From assembly GCA_018819175.1 (NCBI GenBank), contig JAHJQQ010000052.1, positions 1 to 64,000 on the forward strand: 64,000 bases of DNA. The letters are read 5' to 3'. This DNA is from Gammaproteobacteria bacterium. GTDB lineage: Bacteria; Pseudomonadota; Gammaproteobacteria; Thiohalobacterales; Thiohalobacteraceae. The stretch's first letter is position 1. Every line of letters begins with the position of its first letter. A program made the translations under genes and the position numbers. Positions 50,479 to 59,334 of this stretch are shown here, in pieces. The notes under the pieces are model-generated. The model was not told where the DNA came from. It made no database searches and saw only the letters and a program-made list of their open reading frames with translations.

Positions 50479-51420
50479 CTACTGCAGTTCGCGTCGGGAT
50501 CGATGCTCTTGTGGGCTCAGCCCTCGCACACGTTTAAAGGCATTGCTGAATGCAAATGGGGTTGAATAGCCGACTTTCTCCGCCACCGTACTCACGGTTT
50601 CATCGGGTTGGCATAGCAAGTCTGCCGCTATTGCCATCCGCCAGTTCTTCAGGAACGTCATAGGTGGCTCTCCTACCAGATCATGGAAACGGCGGGCGAG
50701 CGATGCGCGAGAAGCACCAGATTCAACAGCTAGTGTGTCCAGTGTCCAGGGGTGGGCAGGATTCTCGTGCATGATGCGAAGAGCTCGGTCGACGATTCGG
50801 TCACCTTGAAAACGCCACCAGTCTGGCCTGCTGTCGTCCTGTCGTGCAAACCATGCCTTCAGTACGGCAGTCAGTAGCAGGTCCAGCAACCGGTCCAGCA
50901 CGGCAGCTTGCCCTGGCTCATCTTTGACAACCCCATCAAGAAGCAACGGTATGAGTGGAGACTCCCATTCACCTTGCGCCAGAGTAAGTACCGGCGGCAG
51001 TGCGCGTAACAATCGATCACTGATATCACTCAAATGCTCATAGGCACCGACAAGAAAAATAGTCGAACCTTCTGGGTCATTACCCCAGGTACGCACGCCG
51101 AGTGTCATTTTCTCGTGAATGGAGTTTCCGTCCAGATCGCAGCAGCGCTGACCGGGATGAATAATGACAGTCGGCGGCGTTGCCGGCGCATCGGCAACCG
51201 TGTAGTGATCCGGTGCGCGAGTCACGGCGATATCTCCTGGGCCGACCCGCATCGGCTCATCGTCGTCTGGTACAATCCATGCTTCGCCCGACACGCCAGC
51301 AATCAATGTCACTGGCGATTCTGCGAGAATTCTCAGCGACCACGGCGAACTCATCACCGTACGCAATGTAAAAGCGCCACGCGCACGCGGTGCATCCAGC
51401 AGTCCTGCTAATGTATCCAT
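50479..51420 (-). CDS. AraC-family transcriptional regulator (cupin-type sensor)
   Basis: 313 residues from ATG 51420. The N-terminal cupin-like domain (1-195; GEAWIVPDDDEPMRVGPGDI) belongs to the 'AraC N-terminal cupin_6' type. The C-terminal double HTH (about 210-310) has TLDTLAVESGASRASLARRF and VSTVAEKVGYSTPFAFSNAFKRVRGLSPQEHR. It is divergent from the NmrA/DUF1772 pair, which it probably controls in response to a small ligand. Confidence 0.9.
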   Translation of the reverse strand: MDTLAGLLDAPRARGAFTLRTVMSSPWSLRILAESPVTLIAGVSGEAWIVPDDDEPMRVGPGDIAVTRAPDHYTVADAPATPPTVIIHPGQRCCDLDGNSIHEKMTLGVRTWGNDPEGSTIFLVGAYEHLSDISDRLLRALPPVLTLAQGEWESPLIPLLLDGVVKDEPGQAAVLDRLLDLLLTAVLKAWFARQDDSRPDWWRFQGDRIVDRALRIMHENPAHPWTLDTLAVESGASRASLARRFHDLVGEPPMTFLKNWRMAIAADLLCQPDETVSTVAEKVGYSTPFAFSNAFKRVRGLSPQEHRSRRELQ

Positions 51421-51550
51421 CGGCGAATTATAGACGAACACGTATGAATCTGGTTATCCCGAGAATGGGCGTTCAACCCGTCCGCATCTAGGCTGTTCAC
51501 TGTAGCAATCACGCGAAGTTACAGTATTCAGTTAACCTCAGGAGAAAACC

Positions 51551-52417
51551 ATGACACATCAACTGACAGACAACCCATACGCTGACGGCATCACTCTCGT
51601 TCTGGGCGGCACCGGCAAAACCGGAAGTCGTGTAGCCCAACGCCTACAGGCGCGCGGCATCAGGACCCGTATTGCCTCACGATCAGGCAATCCAGCGTTC
51701 GATTGGAACAATCAAAGTACCTGGAACGCTGTTCTCTCAGATGTGACGGCGGCCTATATCACCTACGCACCTGACCTTGCGATCCCAGGCGCTACTGATG
51801 CTATTCGTGCCTTTGTTGACTTTGCGGTAGCCAAGGGTGTTCAACGCCTGGTACTTCTGTCAGGCAGGGGGGAGGCGGAAGCGCAGGCTTGTGAGCGTAT
51901 TGTTCAGTCAGCCGGTGTTATTTGGACTGTTGTGCGTGCCAGCTGGTTCAACCAGAATTTTTCGGAAGGTGAATTCCTGCCCATGGTTCTGGACGGTGTA
52001 ATTGCATTACCGGCTGCCGATGTCCCTGAACCATTTATCGACGTCAATGACATTGCAGATGTCGTGGTTGCCGCGCTGACCGAGGAAGGACACGCCTACG
52101 AAATTTATGAAGTAACAGGGCCACGTATGTTGACGTTCACCGAGTTGGCACAGGAAATATCCCGTACTGCGAAGCGCGATGTAAAATACGCTCAGATATC
52201 GAATGAGTCGTTTGCTGCGGCCATTGCAGAATCAGGCGCACCTGATGACATCGTTTGGCTGTTGAATTACCTGTTCGAAACGGTGCTGGATGGGCGGAAT
52301 GCCTATCTCGGTGACGGGGTGCAACGCGCATTGGGACGTGAGCCAACTGACTTTGCCGATTACGCGCATCGGATTGCCGCGAGAGGTACCTGGACCGATG
52401 AAGAGGAAGCAGCATGA
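51551..52417 (+). CDS. NmrA-like NAD(P)-binding protein
   Basis: 288 residues. The Rossmann motif is LVLGGTGKTGSRVAQRL (about 16-32). The lysine and tyrosine of active short-chain dehydrogenases are not in place, consistent with the NmrA/TMR group (sensors or quinone reductases, QOR2-like). Other marks are RLVLLSGRGE, VVRASWFNQNFSEG and FIDVNDIADVVVAAL. AGGAG lies seven to eight bases before the ATG. It overlaps the DUF1772 gene by four bases and is divergent from the AraC regulator. Confidence 0.87.
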   Translation: MTHQLTDNPYADGITLVLGGTGKTGSRVAQRLQARGIRTRIASRSGNPAFDWNNQSTWNAVLSDVTAAYITYAPDLAIPGATDAIRAFVDFAVAKGVQRLVLLSGRGEAEAQACERIVQSAGVIWTVVRASWFNQNFSEGEFLPMVLDGVIALPAADVPEPFIDVNDIADVVVAALTEEGHAYEIYEVTGPRMLTFTELAQEISRTAKRDVKYAQISNESFAAAIAESGAPDDIVWLLNYLFETVLDGRNAYLGDGVQRALGREPTDFADYAHRIAARGTWTDEEEAA

Positions 52418-52899
52418 ATACTCCCGCATTGGTTGCAGTTGTTATGGCGCTGCTGGGATCTGCGTTGATCGGTGGCGTATTTTTCGCCTTCTCCAATTTT
52501 GTAATGAAAGCACTTTCGCGCGTATCTTCTTCGGAGGGTATCGCCGCAATGCAGGAGATCAATATTGTCGTCATAAATCCCTGGTTTCTGGGCGCATTTG
52601 TGGGTACAGCTATCCTGTCGCTGGGTATGATTGGGGCGTCGCTGCTGTTGTATTGGAGTCATACTGCGGCAATGTTTTATCTCAGTGCAGGTCTGTGTTA
52701 CTTCATGGGTACGTTTCTGGTCACGCTGTTCGGCAACGTCCCTCTCAATAACAGGTTGGCCGCAATTTCCCCGGGTAACCCGGCAGCTGATATTGAATGG
52801 GAACATTATCTGGACAGGTGGACAAAGTGGAACCATCTTCGCATGGTCTCGGCAATGGTTTCCGCACTGTTGATTGTGTTGGGCCTCATGGAGCGTTGA
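52414..52899 (+). CDS. DUF1772 (anthrone oxygenase-like) membrane protein
   Basis: 161 residues, four membrane helices. It matches DUF1772: GGVFFAFSNFVMKAL near the start, MQEIN, NVPLNNRLAAI and the WEHYLDRWTKWNHLRM block before the last helix. Fungal relatives oxidise anthrones; bacterial members are uncharacterised. It is translationally coupled to the NmrA-like gene, so the pair may modify quinone-like compounds, which is inference. Confidence 0.86.
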   Translation: MNTPALVAVVMALLGSALIGGVFFAFSNFVMKALSRVSSSEGIAAMQEINIVVINPWFLGAFVGTAILSLGMIGASLLLYWSHTAAMFYLSAGLCYFMGTFLVTLFGNVPLNNRLAAISPGNPAADIEWEHYLDRWTKWNHLRMVSAMVSALLIVLGLMER

Positions 52900-53052
52900 A
52901 ATGAAAAAGTCCGTTAAGGCGTGATTTATGGACTTGTACAGGCGCTAGATGAACATGCCTCTGTTGGGATTGACGATCGCTCTCTTATCAAAGCGTCATA
53001 CGGCAATGGCCGCTGTATATCCGAGAGCAGACCTTGATGACAGAAATACATG

Positions 53053-53138
53053 AAAGCGACTTTCGACCGTTCTCGGTCATATTGCAAATACTGATTCACG
53101 ATTACACAACGATTGCTCTGCGCCAAAAGCGGTCTTTC
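53053..53138 (+). repeat. Degenerate direct repeat right of the AraC/NmrA cassette
   Basis: Second copy of the segment at 50293-50378, same orientation (AAAGCGACTTTCGACCGTTC ... CTGCGCCAAAAGCGG). By eye about three quarters of positions agree. The two copies enclose the three-gene cassette. Confidence 0.6.
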
Positions 53139-53146
53139 ATACAGCC

Positions 53147-53174
53147 AAAAAAAGACCCCGCCGAAGCGAGGTCT
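53147..53174 (-). terminator. Rho-independent terminator of the CTERM-protein gene
   Basis: On the minus strand AGACCTCGC, TTCG tetraloop, GCGGGGTCT, then seven T. The stem is nine pairs with one G-U. It lies 25 bases after the stop of the gene that ends at 53200. Confidence 0.9.
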
Positions 53175-53199
53175 CATGTGCCATGTTTGAAAGAAAAAC

Positions 53200-53961
53200 T
53201 TAAGTGGCTTTACGGCGAGCGATACCAATCAGCCCCAACAACCCAGAGCCGAACAGCCACGCGGCTGCAGGAACAGGTACTACCTGCACGTCGATACCCA
53301 CGGTGCCGACCGTAAACGGGAAAGCGGTCTTGGTGGTGGCCGTCAAATAGAAGCTGTACTGGCCTAGCGCGTTGGGATTGAACACACCGCCCGGCGGTGT
53401 GATGACACTAGCTACCGGGACTGAAAGGTAATTGAATAGGAGGTTCTCAGAACCCTGAGCCACAGTCATAGTTGAGGGGTTACCACCGAGACCGATGATT
53501 GAATTGTTGATGTCAATGACGCCGAGGCTGCCCACTGGGGTATTCGTGCCGGGATTGAAATCGTAGTAGAGCTTGAAATCGTAGTCATACAGGTCAGCGC
53601 CAGGGCCGGACACGCCGAAGAAGAAACCGAAGTTCCAAAGTGCACCCTGGTTGGCGCTGGGGCAACCCACGGGGTCAGTGGCTACGCCGCAGTTACTGCC
53701 GGTCCCTGCGTAAAAGAGACCTGCACCGTTATTTGTAACTGCGGGGTTGGAATAGCGGCCGTGGGCGGTCAGGCCGAGGGTAATATTGGTATTACCATCG
53801 ACAAACACTGAACTGGCAGCGACTGCGTTATTGGGAATCCCACTACCACCGAATGTCACAGGCAGAGTGCCGAAAGTCTGGTAGATGGCTGTGGCACCAG
53901 CCGAGAATGGTGCAGTCATAACCAATGCTGCAATGGCGTATTTCGTTATATTTCTATTCAT
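53200..53961 (-). CDS. Exported protein with VPxPA-CTERM sorting signal
   Basis: 253 residues from ATG 53961 (GGAGGGG upstream). Signal peptide 1-23, a Gly/Asn/Thr-rich beta-type middle, and a C-terminal tripartite tail: VPVPAAAWLFGSG, hydrophobic LLGLIGIA, and basic ARRKAT. This is the PEP-CTERM/VPLPA-CTERM type, processed by exosortase in bacteria that make extracellular polysaccharide. No exosortase is encoded in this window. The middle domain is not recognised. It has its own terminator. Confidence 0.85.
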   Translation of the reverse strand: MNRNITKYAIAALVMTAPFSAGATAIYQTFGTLPVTFGGSGIPNNAVAASSVFVDGNTNITLGLTAHGRYSNPAVTNNGAGLFYAGTGSNCGVATDPVGCPSANQGALWNFGFFFGVSGPGADLYDYDFKLYYDFNPGTNTPVGSLGVIDINNSIIGLGGNPSTMTVAQGSENLLFNYLSVPVASVITPPGGVFNPNALGQYSFYLTATTKTAFPFTVGTVGIDVQVVPVPAAAWLFGSGLLGLIGIARRKAT

Positions 53962-54600
53962 GATCCCCTCCAGTTTGCGAACTACTATCCCTTCCTTTGT
54001 CTTTATCATGGGATATCGCATCGATATGAATGCAATTATGGCGCCTAAAGTAAAATATATATTTAATACAATTAGATACATCTTACCATCTAAAGTTCTA
54101 GGCCCCAAAAGCAAAGAATCCGTAAAGATAATCGACACCTCTTTTCCTGGAGTAAGACCTCGGCCTTTAAAATATTGTCCATTTAATACAAGCAGTTAAT
54201 ACTTACGCAACAGCATCAAGTTATAACTGCTCTTGTAAATAAGGCGTTTGGCTAGAAAATCACTGTAAAAAAATAACAACACACCGTCTACATCTATACA
54301 AGACAATGCGGGCAACGGGCTATGCATTGCAGCACGAGTCTGATGGAACACGAACATGGGGCAGAATTCCTGAATGGGAAGATGCTCAGGCGCTCTGGTG
54401 CTGCGCGATAGCGAAAGCGACGAATGTCGCATTCGGGGCAATACCGGACCCACCTCAACACAACAAATCAGCTAGCAGTAAGGTCCACTAATCGCCGATA
54501 GCAGGCATCCAAACCCAATATCCAGCGCCGCTAGCCACCCTAAGCTTCAACAAACCTATATCTCAATCCAATTGATCCATGCGAGCAGATTACCCGACTC
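53962..54600. other. AT-rich intergenic stretch
   Basis: About 640 bases between the CTERM-protein start and the L,D-transpeptidase stop. It is markedly AT-rich from 53985 to about 54300, unlike its neighbours. Open frames here are short and unconvincing. It may hold a distant promoter of the CTERM gene or foreign DNA; nothing further is recognised. Confidence 0.4.
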
Positions 54601-55698
54601 TCAATCCGTTTTCGTTGCGACTTCCCCTGCCCAGGATGCATTGAGGGGCAGTTGATTCTGCACCCGCAGCACTTGCGACAGGTAATCTTGCGTAGTCAGT
54701 TTCTGCTGCGAAATCGGTATGGCGATGGCGCGAGGATGTGTTGTCATTTCATCAATCAAAACCTGATTGATTTTCATATGCGGTCGGGCATCGAGCTTCG
54801 CCTTCGGCGATTGCATAGCGGCAGTCAATTGCTTATTCATCAGCACATCATGCTTACGCTTGTCATCTTCCAGCACAGGGTAACTTTGCAGATAGAGCGC
54901 CCTACCCCGCCAGCCAAACAGCTGCGGTTGATTGACCACGCGCACCGGCGTGCCGACCGGCACCAGGTCATAGATGCGCACAATGTCTTCCGGGTACATG
55001 CGCAGGCAACCGTGACTGCCGCGCAAGCCGATGCTCGGTGGTTTATCGGTACCGTGAATGGAATAGTTCTGCCAGCCGAGTTTAAGTACATGTGTACCGA
55101 GTGGATTGTCCGGGCCGGGCGGCACCTTGGCAGGCAGCGGATCGCCGTTGGCGGCATGTTCTTTACGAATCGACGCTGTCGGTATCCAGCTTGGCGCGGC
55201 CTTTTTGGAAACGATCTTGGTCTTGCCTTCCGGGGTTTTCCACTCGACCCGTCCAATGCCGAGCGGGTGTGTGATCACGCGTTGTGTGGCACCGGCTTGT
55301 GCGGGCGGGAAATAGAACAGGCGCATTGCGGCGAGGTTGATGACAATGCCCTCGCGTGGCGCATCCGGCAGGACAAATTGCGTCGGTAATACGATTTCCG
55401 TTCCGGCGCGCGGCAGCCAGGGATCGACATCGGGATTGGCGCTGACGATTTCCTCGTAACCCAGATTGAAGCGGCGCGCGATATCGGACAGGGTATCTTC
55501 TTCCCGGGCCTGGATGATCTGCACAGTGCCGACAACATCATCACGCGCGGGATCGAATTCGAACGCATCGGTCGCCATGGGCGCAACCGGACCTGATTTG
55601 GAAAATCCCAGCGACTGACATCCTGAAAGTGAGGCAAGAATACTCAACAGCCCGACGGCGACAGCGTAGTGAATGCTGGCTGCAACTGGTCTATTCAT
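54601..55698 (-). CDS. L,D-transpeptidase lipoprotein (YkuD domain with LysM-like domain)
   Basis: 365 residues from ATG 55698 (GAGGGA upstream). The lipobox is LASLSGC (Cys about 27). A LysM-like segment (about 58-105: REEDTLSDIARRFNLGYEEI, ANPDVDPWLPRAGTEIVLP) precedes the YkuD catalytic domain (about 115-260) with YSIHGTDKPPSIGLRGSHGC, where the His and final Cys are catalytic. It resembles ErfK/YbiS-type enzymes that attach proteins to, or cross-link, peptidoglycan in the periplasm. Confidence 0.92.
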   Translation of the reverse strand: MNRPVAASIHYAVAVGLLSILASLSGCQSLGFSKSGPVAPMATDAFEFDPARDDVVGTVQIIQAREEDTLSDIARRFNLGYEEIVSANPDVDPWLPRAGTEIVLPTQFVLPDAPREGIVINLAAMRLFYFPPAQAGATQRVITHPLGIGRVEWKTPEGKTKIVSKKAAPSWIPTASIRKEHAANGDPLPAKVPPGPDNPLGTHVLKLGWQNYSIHGTDKPPSIGLRGSHGCLRMYPEDIVRIYDLVPVGTPVRVVNQPQLFGWRGRALYLQSYPVLEDDKRKHDVLMNKQLTAAMQSPKAKLDARPHMKINQVLIDEMTTHPRAIAIPISQQKLTTQDYLSQVLRVQNQLPLNASWAGEVATKTD

Positions 55699-55808
55699 TC
55701 CCTCTGACACTCCTGTACGCGGATCGGCGCGCCTATTGTAGCCAAGCTGCGACGAACTGGTATACCTGGGATATACCTGGGATATACCTGGGGAATCTCT
55801 GATTAATC

Positions 55809-55963
55809 CATCATTGCGAGAAGCATAGCGACGCGGCACAAGCGAGCTTGCGAGCACAAAACACCCGCTGGGCGCCCCCCAAAAAGGGGGGAGCGGGGCG
55901 AATAATCTCCAAGCCATTGAATCATCAGTTGAGAGATTGCTTCGCTTCGCTCGCAATGACAGG
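55809..55963. repeat. Palindromic repeat (CCGTCATTGCGAG family), copy 2 (inverted)
   Basis: Arms CATCATTGCGAG (55809-55820) and CTCGCAATGACAGG (55950-55963). The gagattgcttcgctt block and the neighbouring ttctatgaa match copy 1 at 44945-45076 in reverse. It carries a C6/G6-containing insert (aaaaaggggggagcgg). Confidence 0.78.
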
Positions 55964-56096
55964 TTCTATGAATTAATCAGAAGTTCCCTAGCACAGTTCC
56001 TATTAGGAAGTGGCGTGGACATGAGGAACTCGCTACGGCATCAGGGTAAGGATAGCGCCCAGTGACACAGGCAGCGGCAATCAGCGCTGCTAGCGT

Positions 56097-56336
56097 TTAC
56101 AACCAGCGCTGCAGATAAAAGATGAACTGCCCTTCAGAGGATTTTGACGGCCCAACGACGATGGCGGGATGACGGTTATTGGCAGGTTCGGAAGCTGCGA
56201 GCGCGGCTTCGGCGGTTTCATGAATTTCGACACAGCCGGCGGGATAACGTTTGCGATCAAGACGCGGGGTGAAGATCACCGCGAAGCGTACTTCAGAGAC
56301 ACTGGTTTCGGGATCGGGGGGTACCAGTCCGCGCAT
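56097..56336 (-). CDS. Small hypothetical protein (79 residues)
   Basis: Start ATG 56336 chosen for AGGAG seven bases upstream; the sequence is MRGLVPPDPETSVSEVRFAV and onward to FIFYLQRWL. It has the feel of a small conserved alpha/beta protein (EVRFAVIFTPRLDRKRYPAG, IHETAEAALAASEPANNRHP, AIVVGPSKSSEGQFIFYLQRW) with no membrane segment. I do not recognise the family. Separate from its neighbours. Confidence 0.6.
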   Translation of the reverse strand: MRGLVPPDPETSVSEVRFAVIFTPRLDRKRYPAGCVEIHETAEAALAASEPANNRHPAIVVGPSKSSEGQFIFYLQRWL

Positions 56337-56528
56337 GCCGTTGCTCCTGATGAAGTCTCTCAATCGATCAGCGGAAATGCTTGTGCACGATCATTCCCTC
56401 ATCCTGGCCTTTTCCCGGAGGGAGAAGGAACTCAGCTTTTCTACGCCACCACGACCTTCATGCTCCACGCTTCGAATCGCCTGGATGCCGGCCTGCGCCG
56501 GCATGACGGTTTATTAGTTAATCATTGT

Positions 56529-58142
56529 TCAGGTACCGGTCTTGCCCATCACTTCGACGCCCTGGCTGTGCAGGTAGTCGTCGTAGCTGCCGTTGAAGTT
56601 GATCACGCCGGTCGGTGACAGCTCGATAATGCGCGTCGCCAGTGAGGACACGAATTCGCGGTCGTGACTGACGAAGATCAGCGTGCCCGGGTAATTTTCC
56701 AGCGCGGTGTTCAGCGACTCGATGGACTCCATATCCAGATGGTTGGTCGGCTCGTCCATCACCAGGATATTCGAACGCTGCAGCATCAGCTTGCCGAACA
56801 GCATGCGGCCCTGCTCACCACCGGACAGCACCTTGACCGATTTACCGGTTTCGTCTGACGAGAACAGCAGACGACCGAGCGTGCCGCGAACCGCCTGTTC
56901 ATCGTCACTGGGTTTTTTCCACTGAGTCATCCAATCGAACAGCGACATGTCTTTCGCGAAATCGGCGGCGTGATCCTGGGCGAAATAGCCGATGTCGACA
57001 TTCTCGGACCATTTGACGATGCCTTTGTCCGGCGTCAGCTCATTCACCAGCGTGCGCAGCAGCGTGCTCTTGCCAATACCGTTCGGTCCGATCACGGCAA
57101 TGCGTTCCCCGACTTCGATCATCAGATTGAGATTGCTGAACAGCGGCGTCTCGCCATAACCCTTGCTCAGGCCTTCCACTTCCAAGGCCAGGCGATAGAG
57201 CTTTTTGGTTTGTTCGAAGCGGATGAACGGATTGACGCGACTCGAGGGTTTGACCTCATCGAGCTTGATCTTTTCGATCTGCTTGGCACGCGACGTTGCC
57301 TGCTTGGCCTTGGAGGCATTCGCGGAGAAGCGGCTGACGAAGGATTGCAGATCGGCGATTTGCGCCTTCTTCTTGGCATTGTCGGCATACAGCCGTTCGC
57401 GCGCCTGGGTCGCAGCGGTCATGTACTCGTCGTAGTTGCCGGGGTAAACGCGCAGTTCGCCATAGTCCAGATCGGCCATGTGCGTGCACACGCTGTTCAG
57501 GAAATGGCGGTCATGAGAAATGATCACCATGGTGCTGTTGCGTGCATTGATGATGGTCTCGAGCCAACGGATGGTATTGATGTCCAGGTTGTTGGTCGGC
57601 TCATCGAGCAGCAGAATATCCGGATCGGCGAACAGTGCCTGCGCCAGCAACACGCGCAGCTTCCAGCCCGGCGCCACGGCGCTCATCGGACCGTTATGCT
57701 GCTCGACCGGGATATCCAGACCCAGCAGCAATTCACCGGCGCGGGATTCCGCGGTGTAACCATCCAGTTCGGCGAAACGCACTTCCAAATCGGCGACCTG
57801 CATGCCCTCTTCTTCCGTCATCTCGGGCAGCGAATAAATCCGGTCGCGCTCTTTCTTCACTTCCCAGAGTTCGGCGTGCCCCATGATGACCGTGTCCACC
57901 ACGCTGAATTTCTCGAAGGCGAACTGGTCCTGGCGCAGTTTACCGACGCGCTCGTTGGCATCGACGCTGACATTGCCCGAGGTCGGTTCCAGATCGCCAC
58001 CGAGGATTTTCATCAGGGTGGATTTTCCGCAGCCATTGGCGCCGATCAGGCCATAGCGATTGCCGTTGCCGAACTTGACCGAGATGTTCTCGAACAGCGG
58101 TTTGGGGCCGAACTGCATGGTAATGTTGGCGGTCGTGATCAA
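56529..58142 (-). CDS. ybiT: ABC-F ATPase YbiT
   Basis: 537 residues from TTG 58142, which aligns with the start of E. coli YbiT (MLVSSNVTMQFG) as LITTANITMQFG; the next ATG is 24 bases on. Two ATP-binding cassettes: Walker A GANGCGKST and GPNGIGKST, Walker B LLLDEPTNNLD and LVMDEPTNHLD, and a signature LSGGEQGRML in the second. The arm and linker (TQARERLYADNAKKKAQI) are of the ABC-F type. ABC-F proteins act on the ribosome E site to regulate translation. It is very similar to the E. coli protein through its length. Confidence 0.94.
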   Translation of the reverse strand: MITTANITMQFGPKPLFENISVKFGNGNRYGLIGANGCGKSTLMKILGGDLEPTSGNVSVDANERVGKLRQDQFAFEKFSVVDTVIMGHAELWEVKKERDRIYSLPEMTEEEGMQVADLEVRFAELDGYTAESRAGELLLGLDIPVEQHNGPMSAVAPGWKLRVLLAQALFADPDILLLDEPTNNLDINTIRWLETIINARNSTMVIISHDRHFLNSVCTHMADLDYGELRVYPGNYDEYMTAATQARERLYADNAKKKAQIADLQSFVSRFSANASKAKQATSRAKQIEKIKLDEVKPSSRVNPFIRFEQTKKLYRLALEVEGLSKGYGETPLFSNLNLMIEVGERIAVIGPNGIGKSTLLRTLVNELTPDKGIVKWSENVDIGYFAQDHAADFAKDMSLFDWMTQWKKPSDDEQAVRGTLGRLLFSSDETGKSVKVLSGGEQGRMLFGKLMLQRSNILVMDEPTNHLDMESIESLNTALENYPGTLIFVSHDREFVSSLATRIIELSPTGVINFNGSYDDYLHSQGVEVMGKTGT

Positions 58143-58449
58143 AATGCTTCTTCCATAATCAATAGGTTAAACATAGGCACGGGGCTGGGACCTGAGGCCA
58201 GGTGCCAGGAGGCCCCTGATATAACCGGATACGGAATAAGCGTACAGCGGAGGGGGCGGGTCGTGCGAGGCGCGCATTCTCGCATATTTAGCGCTAGCCC
58301 GCGACCTAAGGCATCGGTCCTGGCAACAGCCGGGGATTACGCTTGCCCGAAACCCCAAGACGGTTAACAACCCTGGCTTAATCGGTGGCGCTGACGATGC
58401 CGCCCAAATAATTGCCTGTTTCTAACCTATTAGGGAGGCGCCTTGATCA

Positions 58450-58524
58450 ATTCGTCATTCCGGCGCATGCCGGAATCCATGCCATTCAAGGCGCTAGATT
58501 CCGGCATGCGCCGGAATGACGAAT
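58450..58524. repeat. REP-like inverted repeat (GTCATTCCGGCGCATGCCGG)
   Basis: ATTCGTCATTCCGGCGCATG and onward (58450-58477) is the exact complement of 58497-58524 over 28 bp, with a 19-nt spacer. A weaker relative (GGATGCCGGCCTGCGCCGGC) lies at 56481-56508. Confidence 0.85.
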
Positions 58525-59132
58525 ACTAAATCAAACAGGTTTTCCCTAGATAAGAAGCAGCCATGATTGCTGATCAACGCACCATTACGATTGATCAGCA
58601 GAGACGCATGCATCTGCCCCTTCACAGGCCACATCCAGCAATCCCTATCCAACTTTAGTAACGCAGACTGACTACTAATACGCGAACGTCTTAACAGCAG
58701 GCCACTTACAGCTTGGCACCGCATCAATATTGACCAAAACAGAAAATCTGGTGGCTGCAATAATCCTATTGCGCAACCATCGCCCTGCGCGATTTTCGTG
58801 CGCTCAGCGCGCCAATCCTGTGCATTCCGAATATCAGGTTTTGAATTAGGCTGTTCTCATGCCTGTTCACAGGTCTCGCGAATACCGCACCCAAACAATC
58901 AATTACAGCTTCAGGTTCAGAGTGCATATGACCATTCTGTACTCTGGATACACGCGGCATGATAACTGCAGCGCCATTTATAGTGCATTGCGGTCAGGGG
59001 TGTATTCAGCGAACCGAACTGTATTCAGCATCTTATTTCCGACCAGCAGATATTCGCTCCTGCCACAATCCAATTATTGAGCATTACATGCTGGCATGAC
59101 ATAGATAGGCTCGACGTGAGAATTTCGCCACC

Positions 59133-59215
59133 TTCTCCCCAACCCTCTCCCGCCCCGGCGAGAGAGGGGGTTATCCCCTCTCCCCGCTTGCGGGGAAAGG
59201 GTTGGGGAGAGGGGA
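59133..59215. repeat. GC-rich palindromic repeat (CTCCCCAACCCTCTCC family)
   Basis: Arms TTCTCCCCAACCCTCTCC and GGAAAGGGTTGGGGAGAGG enclose a second inner pairing (AGAGAGGGGG/CCCCTCTCCCC). A shorter relative lies at 29065-29103. Confidence 0.75.
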
Positions 59216-59334
59216 GTTTGTGTCATCCCGATTGGTAATGATCATCAGTCATCAAGCTTTGCGTTCTTAAACAGCAACGCAGAAATTGTGATTCCAATTT
59301 CATACATCATCCGATTAATAGTGAGGAAACGGTA

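Larger units (their letters stand above)
58143..59334. other. 1.2-kb intergenic region with repeats
   Basis: It holds a 28-bp inverted repeat (58450-58524) and a GC-rich palindrome (59133-59215). The middle part (58525-59100) is moderately AT-rich with only short, unconvincing open frames. The right end carries GAGG eight bases before the glutamine synthetase ATG. Confidence 0.5.

Noticed and set aside
56970..58367. 465-codon plus-strand open frame antisense to ybiT
   Set aside because: The opposite strand is an unmistakable full-length YbiT; the antisense product has no domain and reflects codon bias.
58494..58960. Two minus-strand frames in the gap before glnN
   Set aside because: One reads into the REP-like repeat and neither has a convincing start or composition.
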